Position numbers and translations under genes: made by a program
Notes under the pieces: generated by a model
Told to the model about the DNA's origin: nothing
Seen by the model: only the letters and a program-made list of their open reading frames with translations
Databases searched by the model: none
Shown: in pieces, positions 1 to 6,954 of the stretch
How positions within the stretch are numbered: position 1 is the first letter of the stretch
Layout: each line of letters begins with the position of its first letter
DNA from: an uncultured Desulfobacter sp.
Lineage (GTDB): Bacteria > Desulfobacterota > Desulfobacteria > Desulfobacterales > Desulfobacteraceae
DNA length: 64,000 bases
Reading direction: 5' to 3'
Assembly: GCF_963664415.1 (NCBI RefSeq)
Contig: NZ_OY761442.1
Location: 372,001 to 436,000 of the forward strand

Positions 1-1281
1 CCCGGTGGGCAGCTCTATCGTTCAATAGAGCGAAGCCTTCCTGAAAATGCCGCTACGCTTGGCAAGGACTATCTTGCCGGTAAGCAACTGGTCGAGTCAT
101 TTCGTGCATCCGGTGTCACCTACCTGCCGAATAACAGCGTCTGGAATATCGATAGCACCTTAAATGTTGACTTGATATCCGCAGGGGTACCCAGGCGGGT
201 TTGCGGCCGCCGGGTTCTGTTCAGCGTTGGCGCCGTAGAGCGGCCGGTGCCGATTCCCAATTGGACACTGCCGGGGGTGATGGGCGCCGCAGCTGCGGAT
301 ATTTTGTTCAAGTCGGCAGATATGGTTCCCCAAGACCCGGTTGTCCTGGCGGGCGGTGGGCCGCTGTTGTTGCTGGTTGCCTGCCACCTGATTGATAACG
401 GTGTTAAAATTTCTGCGATGGTGGAAACTGCTGGCTTAAAGGATTATTTCAAGACACTATCCTATCTGCCCGGGGCATTACGCCAAAGCAGTTACCTATT
501 TAAAGGGCTGCAGATGAGGCTGAAACTGAAACGTGCAAGAGTGCCGCTTTACATCGGTTGTCGCGACCTGGCCGTGTTCGGTAAGAATCAGGCGGAAGGA
601 TTGGCCTTTACCTGTCGTGGCAAGCAGCTAAAAGTGCCTGCTGCAACGGTTCTGTTGCATGAAGGGGTGGTGCCGAACTTGTGTTTTAGTCGGTTGCTCG
701 ACTGTGAACACGAATGGTACGCCCCGCAGCGTTACTGGCGGCCGGTGGTTGACCGCTGGGGGCAAACGAGCGTGCCGGGCGTTTCGGTGGCTGGAGATGC
801 CGGTGGCATTAATGGAGGGGCCGCGGCCCAAATTGCCGGCCACATCGCGGCCATTGATGCAGCCTGCAAGCTGGAGGTGTTCACGAAGGCAGAGCGTGAT
901 CGTCTGGCCCAGCCGTACCTGAAAACCGCACATCGGGAAAAGTTGATCCGTCCCTTTATCGACCACCTTTTTCCACCGAGCCGGCAGGCGCTGGCCCCAC
1001 CCGACGATGAGACGCTTGTCTGCCGTTGTGAAGAATTGACTGCAGGTCAGATCCGTGACGCGATAGCTAAAGGGGCACGCCATCCAGCCCAGGTTAAAGG
1101 ACAGACGCGGGCCGGGATGGGCCCTTGTCAGGGAAGAATGTGCGGCGCGACAATTGCCGAAATTATAGCAGAAAGCTGTTCGCTTGATATTAAAGAGGTT
1201 GGCACACTTCAGGTCAGGCCGCCACTCCAACCGTTGAGTATTGAACAGTTGGCCAATCTGGCGTCGGGAAAGGAAAGCTGA
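1..1281 (+). CDS. FAD-dependent oxidoreductase, BFD [2Fe-2S] subunit (5' partial)
   Basis: The reading frame is open from the first base, so the N-terminus with its dinucleotide-binding motif lies outside the window; about 426 residues are visible. The interior resembles the alpha subunits of heterodimeric amino-acid or amine oxidases (HcnB, D-hydroxyproline dehydrogenase and opine oxidase families), with a GVSVAGDAGGINGG segment typical of the second FAD contact. The C-terminus has a BFD-like [2Fe-2S] domain: CRCEE, then GMGPCQGRMC, giving the C-x-C and C-x4-C ligands. The stop overlaps the next ATG by one base, so the two subunits are translationally coupled. The likely role is oxidative deamination or dehydrogenation of an amino acid or amine with electrons passed through FAD and FeS; the substrate is not visible. 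Confidence 0.8.
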   Translation, partial: PGGQLYRSIERSLPENAATLGKDYLAGKQLVESFRASGVTYLPNNSVWNIDSTLNVDLISAGVPRRVCGRRVLFSVGAVERPVPIPNWTLPGVMGAAAADILFKSADMVPQDPVVLAGGGPLLLLVACHLIDNGVKISAMVETAGLKDYFKTLSYLPGALRQSSYLFKGLQMRLKLKRARVPLYIGCRDLAVFGKNQAEGLAFTCRGKQLKVPAATVLLHEGVVPNLCFSRLLDCEHEWYAPQRYWRPVVDRWGQTSVPGVSVAGDAGGINGGAAAQIAGHIAAIDAACKLEVFTKAERDRLAQPYLKTAHREKLIRPFIDHLFPPSRQALAPPDDETLVCRCEELTAGQIRDAIAKGARHPAQVKGQTRAGMGPCQGRMCGATIAEIIAESCSLDIKEVGTLQVRPPLQPLSIEQLANLASGKES

Positions 1282-2405
1282 TGAAGACAAATGCAGATGT
1301 GATCATCATAGGGGGCGGTATTATAGGCTGTTCGACTGCCTACTATTTAGCTAAAAAAGGTAAAACGGTTATCGTTCTGGAAAAAGGAAATAAAATCGGA
1401 TATGGCGGATCAGGCCGGAACGGCGGTGGGGTGCGCCAGTCAGGCAGGGATAAAAGAGAGTTGCCTCTGGCAATGTATGGTGTGCAAAACCTCTGGCCGC
1501 ATCTTTCCGAAGAGCTGGGCACGGATGTCGAATATTACCAGTGGGGGAATCTGCGGCTGGGTAAAACTGATGAGCATCTTGAAATCCTGCAGGGACTCAC
1601 CGATGTTGCGGTTTCCTTGGGCCTTGATGTGAAGATGATAAGCGGTGAAGAGGTCAGAGAAATTTGTCCGCACCTGTCTGATGAAGTGATCGGGGCCAGC
1701 TGGTGCCAAAGTGATGGTCATGCAAACCCGTTGCTGACAACATTAGCATTTTATAACAGGGCCAATGCATTAGGCGTACGCTTTTTTTTTGAACAAAGTG
1801 TGCTGGCGGTAAAAAAGGTTGGCGGCCGGGCGAGAACGGTCGTCACTACCAGTGGGGAGTTCGAAGCAGAAAAAATTGTCCTGGCTGCCGGCTATGAAAG
1901 CCAAGCGATCGCTAAAACCTGCGGCGTAGAAGTGCCTGTTAAGAAAATCGCACTGAATACCCTGATCACCGATGCACAGCCCCCCATGTTTTATCAGATG
2001 CTCGGCACAGCCATGGCTGATTTTTACGGCCATCAAACAACCCATGGCTCCTTTATTTTCGGTGCGGGAACTCCGCTGGATTCCGACTCCGTTAAACGTG
2101 TAACAGACCATCCGCCGGCCAGTGCCACTGCCGCGACATGCAAAGGTATTCTCAGTTACATACCTGCCTTGAAATATGCAAAAGTGGTTCGCAGCTGGGT
2201 CGGTTTTATTGATTGGTGCGAGGATAAAGTCCCGGTAATCGATCATGTCGAAGGGTTCCCCGGTTTGATTCTGGCTTTTGGATTCTCTGGACACGGCTTT
2301 GGCATTGCGCCTTCCGTGGGCACTGTCCTTTCGGAAATGGCCTGCGATGAAACCCCTTCCATAGATATCAGTGAACTCAATTATGGCCGGTTTAGCGGTT
2401 CATAA
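1281..2405 (+). CDS. FAD-dependent amino-acid/amine oxidase, DAO family catalytic subunit
   Basis: This is a 374-residue DAO-fold flavoprotein (DadA/SoxB/HcnC type). The N-terminus has the Rossmann motif VIIIGGGIIGCSTAYYLA followed by an acidic residue after VIVLEK, and the C-terminus has the family motif FGFSGHGFGIAPSVG. A SGRNGGGVRQ stretch near residue 45 matches the FAD-binding loop of sarcosine- and proline-oxidase beta subunits. It starts one base inside the stop of the FeS subunit gene, so the two form a heterodimeric oxidase. The nearest well-known pairs act on D-hydroxyproline, opines, sarcosine or glycine, and the sequence alone does not discriminate among them. Confidence 0.82.
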   Translation: MKTNADVIIIGGGIIGCSTAYYLAKKGKTVIVLEKGNKIGYGGSGRNGGGVRQSGRDKRELPLAMYGVQNLWPHLSEELGTDVEYYQWGNLRLGKTDEHLEILQGLTDVAVSLGLDVKMISGEEVREICPHLSDEVIGASWCQSDGHANPLLTTLAFYNRANALGVRFFFEQSVLAVKKVGGRARTVVTTSGEFEAEKIVLAAGYESQAIAKTCGVEVPVKKIALNTLITDAQPPMFYQMLGTAMADFYGHQTTHGSFIFGAGTPLDSDSVKRVTDHPPASATAATCKGILSYIPALKYAKVVRSWVGFIDWCEDKVPVIDHVEGFPGLILAFGFSGHGFGIAPSVGTVLSEMACDETPSIDISELNYGRFSGS

Positions 2406-2434
2406 ATTCAAGGCACCGGCTCTGCCGGAGGTCC

Positions 2435-2677
2435 TTGGTGTTCAAGAAGACATTGCCGTTCTTCTGGATTCCGGCTCACACGATAACCTTTCTTTTGCCG
2501 CCGGATTTTCAGGTGCTTTTTGCGGCAATTCTTGGAATCGTGCTCGGCATTATTCTGGCGGTCGCCGGTTTGAGCAAAAAAAACGACGGGACAGCCGGCT
2601 CCCGCCTGCTGAAGGCTTATGGACACTTCTCTTTAATCCTGGACAATTACACCTCATTTAACATCGCGGTGAAATGA
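2435..2677 (+). CDS. Small membrane protein candidate (80 aa)
   Basis: An ORF begins at TTG 2435 (or GTG 2438) four bases after a strong GGAGG ribosome-binding site. It encodes one clear hydrophobic helix (FAAILGIVLGIILAVAGL) followed by a charged KKND tail. The last codons run through a hairpin that looks like a terminator, so either the gene is real and its stop is built into the terminator, or the 3' part is fortuitous. It lies 29 bases after the oxidase gene and could belong to that operon. No family recognised. Confidence 0.35.
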   Translation: MVFKKTLPFFWIPAHTITFLLPPDFQVLFAAILGIVLGIILAVAGLSKKNDGTAGSRLLKAYGHFSLILDNYTSFNIAVK

Positions 2678-2682
2678 GGTGT
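2649..2682 (+). terminator. Hairpin terminator after the oxidase operon
   Basis: ACACCTCATTT (2649-2659) pairs perfectly with AAATGAGGTGT (2672-2682) across a 12-base loop. The following CTCTTTAG is only weakly T-rich. It most likely ends the flavoprotein transcription unit. Confidence 0.6.
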
Positions 2683-2784
2683 CTCTTTAGTAAAAAACAT
2701 GGTCTTGAAAAACACAGTCTCTTTTTCAGGGACGACAAGCTTTTGCTATTGTTCATTTTTGCATAGAGCGTTGGTTTGGGCAAA

Positions 2785-2812
2785 AGCCGCGCACGCGGCT
2801 GGAAATTTTTTT
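2785..2812 (+). terminator. GC-rich hairpin followed by T-run
   Basis: AGCCGCG (2785-2791) and CGCGGCT (2794-2800) form a compact stem followed a few bases later by seven T residues (2806-2812). It has the shape of a rho-independent terminator, but no gene that would need it is evident after 2682, so it may be a second terminator of the same unit. Confidence 0.4.
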
Positions 2813-3001
2813 CAAAAAAGTGAAAATCCAGCCACGGAATGCCCCGTAAAAAATTGGCGGTGGATTTGGGGTATCATACTTTTCTTGACAAATATCGTCT
2901 TCTTATCCTAATAGAAAAGAAGTTGCTCAGAAAATTTTGTCAATCTATGTCAATCTAATAGTTTACTTCATCCTTATAAATAGGGTTTTTAGGAGAAATC
3001 T

Positions 3002-3037
3002 TTTAATTGTATGCAATAATTTAATTGTATGCAATAA
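3002..3037. repeat. Perfect 18-bp tandem duplication
   Basis: TTTAATTGTATGCAATAA occurs twice back to back (3002-3019 and 3020-3037). Each unit holds the imperfect palindrome ATTG-TATG-CAAT, so the pair could be two operator half-sites on nearly the same helix face. It lies about 300 bases upstream of the eCIS regulator. The stretch 2813-3001 shows nothing else that I can support. Confidence 0.6.
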
Positions 3038-3068
3038 TAACGAATAGAATTCGTAGATCGCCATTGGC

Positions 3069-3168
3069 AATAACGGCCATGGGCCGACCTGGTCTATCAG
3101 CACCCAGGCCTCGGCCCACAACAAAGCTTGAAAGATCTGAGTAACTTACCCAGACTTTCTTATAGAAC
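3069..3168 (+). repeat. Two-hairpin interspersed repeat, copy 1
   Basis: This copy begins AATAACGGCCATGG. Hairpin 1 pairs GGGC (3081-3084) with GCCC (3114-3117) and CCTGG (3088-3092) with CCAGG (3104-3108). A conserved unpaired linker CCCACAACAAAG follows. Hairpin 2 pairs GAAAG and TCTG (3130-3139) with CAGA and CTTTC (3151-3159). Other copies are at 31643, 61832 (minus strand) and the right edge. No gene ends directly at this copy; the sigma-54 activator begins about 170 bases downstream. Confidence 0.75.
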
Positions 3169-3339
3169 TTCAATAGACAACTGCTACGATAAAAGACTCA
3201 GCCAGTTATTTACTCCGTAATATTTGGCCTGAAACAAACTAATTTTCTCTCTCGGACAAATACACGAAAGTCGATGTCTGATTTAGACAGGCATAAAAAT
3301 TTTATTTGATTTTCAATGAAATCAAGGTTGAGGTTTATT

Positions 3340-4692
3340 ATGCTTAATTCGAAAATCCTAATTGTCGGAAATAGAGATATAATCAGTATAACCCAAATCG
3401 ATAGGGTTATTTCTGATTTTTTTACTTCTGTTGAAGTCCATGACCCCGCAAACATTTTTATGAAAATAAAAATTAATGACTTTGATATGGTCATTACCTG
3501 TTCAAACCACAAAACTTCAGATGGGGTTCTCAAAGTAGCAAAAGAGGTCCGAAGGTATAGCCTTGATATTCCAATTATCGTTATCACCGAATATAGTTCG
3601 GAAGATTTGGCCATTGCAGCGATAAAAGTTAAAATAAATGACTACTTCAGGCTCCCTTTTTCAAAGGAAGCCATCTTAGAAAGCATCCATCAGCATCTAT
3701 CAAAAGATTCGTTCTTAAAGGAAAAATTCATCCCGGAACAGAAAATGAAGCCACAAATTGATCACCAGCCTATGGTCAGTAAAAGTATATCAATGAAGGA
3801 GGTGAAAGAACATCTTGCAAAAATAGCTAAAACCGACAGTCCTGTCCTTATCACAGGAGAATCAGGCACAGGAAAGGAACTCGCAGCAGAATCAATCCAC
3901 CAACAAAGTCATCGTAATACTAAAACTTTTGTGTGTTTAAACTGTTCGGCTCTTCCTGAAAATCTCGTTGAAAGTGAATTATTTGGATATAGTCGTGGTG
4001 CATTCACAGGGGCAATCTCAGCTAAACCTGGTAAATTTGCATTGGCTGAAGGTGGCAGTCTATTTCTTGATGAAATTGGAGATATGAGCCTTTATGCCCA
4101 GGCGAAAATTTTGCGCTGTATCGAGAAAAAAGAAATTTCTCCACTTGGGTCTACAAAGGTTATTTCATTGAATATCAGGATTATAGCCGCAACCAATAAA
4201 GATCCGGAAAAGCTTATGGAAAAACGTAAGTTTCGAGAAGACCTTTATTACCGTCTAAATGTAGCCAGGGTTCATATGCCACCTTTACGGGAGAGAAAGG
4301 ATGATATTTCCCTTTTAATTACTCATGCAATTGAAAAAATGAACCGTCGTTTTCAGCGCAAGATCCGGGGGCTTTCGGATGAGGCCATGGCTATCCTGTT
4401 CCGCTATGACTGGCCGGGGAATGTTCGTGAGTTGATGAACCTTATAGAAGCCGCATTTATCTATCTTCCCGCACATAATGTTGAATATATGGACTTACCA
4501 AAACAACTGAAACAACGTCTGGATATATCCGAGGCCGTTACCCAGGACGAACGAAAGCTTTTAGTCTCCACCCTGTTAAAAACCAGGTGGAATAAGAGCA
4601 GGGCAGCAGAAAAGCTGAAATGGAGCAGGACAACGCTTTATCGAAAAATATCAGAATATAATGTTGTAGAGAACAGAAGCCCTGAGAGATAG
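3340..4692 (+). CDS. Sigma-54-dependent activator with degenerate receiver domain (eCIS regulator)
   Basis: This 450-residue protein is NtrC-like in layout: receiver-like domain (about 1-120), AAA+ domain with Walker A GESGTGKE at 173 and an intact sigma-54 contact loop GAFTGA at 220-225, then a Fis-type helix-turn-helix at the C-terminus (NKSRAAEKLKWSRTTLYRKI). The receiver lacks its chemistry: the phosphoacceptor position holds Cys54, the usual acidic pair reads GN in LIVGNRD, and the conserved Lys is Leu in FRLPF. Activation is therefore probably not by phosphorylation. I chose ATG 3340 because GAGG lies six bases upstream; ATG 3316 has no such site. The gene points at the eCIS operon and is followed by a sigma-54 promoter, so it is the likely switch for that operon. 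Confidence 0.88.
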   Translation: MLNSKILIVGNRDIISITQIDRVISDFFTSVEVHDPANIFMKIKINDFDMVITCSNHKTSDGVLKVAKEVRRYSLDIPIIVITEYSSEDLAIAAIKVKINDYFRLPFSKEAILESIHQHLSKDSFLKEKFIPEQKMKPQIDHQPMVSKSISMKEVKEHLAKIAKTDSPVLITGESGTGKELAAESIHQQSHRNTKTFVCLNCSALPENLVESELFGYSRGAFTGAISAKPGKFALAEGGSLFLDEIGDMSLYAQAKILRCIEKKEISPLGSTKVISLNIRIIAATNKDPEKLMEKRKFREDLYYRLNVARVHMPPLRERKDDISLLITHAIEKMNRRFQRKIRGLSDEAMAILFRYDWPGNVRELMNLIEAAFIYLPAHNVEYMDLPKQLKQRLDISEAVTQDERKLLVSTLLKTRWNKSRAAEKLKWSRTTLYRKISEYNVVENRSPER

Positions 4693-4699
4693 TGTGTAT

Positions 4700-4869
4700 A
4701 GTGTAATATCAAACTGTACACTCACAGCGTTACAATTTGCACATTTCCAGACCAATTAATCCTTAAACAAGAAGCCCTTAATTTTTTAGTAGATATACCC
4801 TGTCCATTAAACTTTTTTCTTTCTTTTTTATTCGCCTGCCCCCGATCTTCAAATCCTGAGTGTATACTT
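4700..4869. promoter_or_regulatory. Candidate activator sites (AGTGTA motifs) upstream of eCIS promoter
   Basis: AGTGTA (4700-4705) and TACACT (4717-4722) form an inverted repeat with an 11-base gap, and AGTGTATACTT (4859-4869) is a near-palindrome with the same core. They lie about 255 and 110 bases upstream of the -24 element, the usual range for enhancer sites of sigma-54 activators. Binding by the adjacent regulator is inference. Confidence 0.45.
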
Positions 4870-4974
4870 GTCGAGTTAATAATCATTTTACTCAACAAAC
4901 AGATATATTCATATATATAAATTATATCTTTAGATTTCAATATGTTGTAAGAATTATATTTGTGCTTTTTTTCA

Positions 4975-4990
4975 TGGCATCCCTTTTGCT
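4975..4990 (+). promoter_or_regulatory. Sigma-54 promoter of the eCIS operon
   Basis: TGGCAT-CCCTT-TTGCT: GG at 4976-4977 and GC at 4988-4989 have the exact -24/-12 spacing. Transcription should start near 5001, 32 bases before the first eCIS gene. The gap 4693-5032 otherwise holds only the AGTGTA motifs and AT-rich sequence. Confidence 0.85.
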
Positions 4991-5032
4991 TTTATTGTAT
5001 TTAAATGCGGGTTTTAGATTAAAGGACTGAGT

Positions 5033-5290
5033 ATGAAACAGAATCATTCCACAGCTCAACAGGCCAAGGAGCCGAAGGGACGCTACGCAGATCTTTTTTA
5101 TGTCGGCTATAATTCTTCAGTGTTTGTATTCGATTTTGAGCAGTCATTTTGTAGGGATGAAAAAGAACATATTCATACCAGAATCATTACCAGTCCCGAA
5201 AATGCCAAAGCTTTTTTTGAGCTTCTTCAAAAGACAGTTGGTCAGTATGAAGAGAGACATGGTGTCATATCTTTACCTGTAAACGAATAA
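5033..5290 (+). CDS. DUF3467 family protein
   Basis: This 85-residue protein has the DUF3467 pattern: PKGRYADLFYVGYNSSVFVFDF near the start, then HTRIITSPENAKAFFELL and a closing QYEERHGVI. The family is small, beta-rich and of unknown function. It is the first gene after the sigma-54 promoter, with AGGAC just before its ATG, so it is made with the injection particle; whether it is structural, a chaperone or regulatory cannot be told. The 125-base gap after it shows nothing notable apart from a GGAG site serving the next gene. Confidence 0.8.
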   Translation: MKQNHSTAQQAKEPKGRYADLFYVGYNSSVFVFDFEQSFCRDEKEHIHTRIITSPENAKAFFELLQKTVGQYEERHGVISLPVNE

Positions 5291-5415
5291 AATACATTTG
5301 CTTGATTTGTCGTCTCGTAAAGTAGTCCATTTTTTTACATGGCCTGTTTTTGTAAACGAAGAAGCGGAGCTTTGTACCGGAATGATATTGATAATAAAAA
5401 GGAGATTCTGGTCAA

Positions 5416-6048
5416 ATGGCAGATTATAGAGCAATTATGGGCGTTAGTGAAGCCATCATGGGATTGTTACGTTCAAGTTATCGTCCTGATCTCTTCAACA
5501 ATGAATTAGAGTTTAAGGTATTTACATCTAAAGACTTTACAAAGAATACTATTGCCAACGGTGCATCATTATTTATGTATCGTGTTTTTTGTAACGGTAC
5601 TCATCGCCTGCCTGCGGGCCGGCTTCGATCAGACGGCCGGATGGATCAGACACAACTACCAGTAGAGCTTCATTTTTTAATAACTATATGGGGAAATGAC
5701 GCTTCTCTCCAGAACACTCTGGTTGGGTGGATTATGCGCATACTGGAGGATACCCCGACTCTGCCGGCAGGCGTCCTTAATTCTGTTATACCCGGAGTAT
5801 TTCACCCGGACGAGACAGTTGATATTTTATTAGCTGAACTGCGCACTGAAGATCTTTTCCGAATATGGGACGTTCTTGGGCTTAATGCCTACCAACTTTC
5901 AATTCCCTATGTTGCGAGAATCATAAATATCGAATCCATCCAACCACTTCCCAATGAAGATCATCCGCCTGTCCAAACACAGCAGATCAACGCTGCAGTA
6001 TTTGATGGACATGCGCCAATTGGATCTTTAGTTCCTGAAGGGTCTTAA
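5416..6048 (+). CDS. eCIS cap/terminator protein, DUF4255 (Afp16-like)
   Basis: This 210-residue protein starts MADYRAIMGVSEAIMGLL and contains the Pvc16/DUF4255 core, including a PVELHFLITIW strand and an ILEDTPTLP turn. In Afp and PVC particles this family forms the cap that ends sheath and tube polymerisation at the far end. A good site (AAGGAG, nine to ten bases upstream) sets the ATG. It is the first recognisable structural gene, as in many eCIS clusters outside the enterobacteria. Confidence 0.85.
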   Translation: MADYRAIMGVSEAIMGLLRSSYRPDLFNNELEFKVFTSKDFTKNTIANGASLFMYRVFCNGTHRLPAGRLRSDGRMDQTQLPVELHFLITIWGNDASLQNTLVGWIMRILEDTPTLPAGVLNSVIPGVFHPDETVDILLAELRTEDLFRIWDVLGLNAYQLSIPYVARIINIESIQPLPNEDHPPVQTQQINAAVFDGHAPIGSLVPEGS

Positions 6049-6052
6049 AACC

Positions 6053-6937
6053 TTGTATCAAATTCTTGAAACCATAACAAGCCATACGTGTCTGGGTATT
6101 CGTTTCTGGGACCCTGCCACGGGAAAGCAGATCCGTGATGATCTCTTGGTAACAGCTCGCCCTGCCACTGCCCCGTATCCTGTAAAAAAGGCCTTTTGCA
6201 CACAATCCGGTATCTATGCCTTCAAAGGGTTGCCTGGCCTGAGAAAAATAGAACAAGGCTTTCACGAAGACTTGTCCTCTTCAAGTCCGCCTGGGCGAAG
6301 CGCTTTTGTCGTTGAAGTCCGGGATCAACACAGACGGTATGTGGATGCAGGTTTTAATGTTGAACTGCCCTTGCCTTATAAGGGGCTATATCTTTCAAAT
6401 CAATCATCGAGCCCTCCGTTGTCTATTCCCAGAGGATTTAATTTGTACTCAAGCCTTTTGCGTACACCACCACCCATGTTTGTGTCGGTCCGTGGCGAGT
6501 TATTCGATTATTCGACTGGCCGGCCTGCAGCTCATGGGATGGTTTGCGTGCATACTGAAGATGGTTATCACTGGTATGGCTTGGCTGATGCCTATGGACG
6601 ATTTGTCACATTAATGCCATATCCAACAATAACAAATGGTATCAGCAGATCCCCAGCCGAACATATCCGTAAATATTTTTACCAGCAGACATGGCAGCTA
6701 TCCATCGAGATCCGTTACGCACCCTTTCAGGTACGATCATTACCGTATTCAGATTTAAAAGATTACAGTTCCATCCTCAATCAGGCTTGTGCTCAGATAT
6801 GGTCTGAGTCTCCTGAAAGTGGCGGGGCTGCAATGTATATGAAAGACGTTCAGCTCCATTACGGTAAGGACGTCGTATTGAAAACTGCCGGTCTTTCAAA
6901 ATTGATGGTGAGTCCGGCAGTCTCTCCACCATCGTAA
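6053..6937 (+). CDS. eCIS-associated protein, carboxypeptidase-regulatory-like fold
   Basis: This 294-residue protein uses a TTG start four bases after the cap gene stop, with GAAGGG about ten bases upstream. The N-terminal half reads like paired beta-sandwich modules (GIRFWDPATGKQIRDDLLVTA, then AFVVEVRDQHRRYVDAGF). A second one follows near residue 145 with SVRGELFDYSTGRPAAHGMV and YGLADAYGRFVTLMP, the pattern of carboxypeptidase-regulatory-like domains. It sits between cap and sheath genes, so a role in the cap or in outer decoration is plausible but not shown. Exact function unknown. Confidence 0.65.
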   Translation: MYQILETITSHTCLGIRFWDPATGKQIRDDLLVTARPATAPYPVKKAFCTQSGIYAFKGLPGLRKIEQGFHEDLSSSSPPGRSAFVVEVRDQHRRYVDAGFNVELPLPYKGLYLSNQSSSPPLSIPRGFNLYSSLLRTPPPMFVSVRGELFDYSTGRPAAHGMVCVHTEDGYHWYGLADAYGRFVTLMPYPTITNGISRSPAEHIRKYFYQQTWQLSIEIRYAPFQVRSLPYSDLKDYSSILNQACAQIWSESPESGGAAMYMKDVQLHYGKDVVLKTAGLSKLMVSPAVSPPS

Positions 6938-6954
6938 TAAACGGAGGATGAACT

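Noticed and set aside
628..1290. 220-codon minus-strand ORF
   Set aside because: Antisense to a clear FeS flavoprotein gene with recognisable motifs on the plus strand.
2699..2911. 70-codon ORF
   Set aside because: It runs through a GC hairpin with T-run, lacks a ribosome-binding site and has no protein-like pattern.
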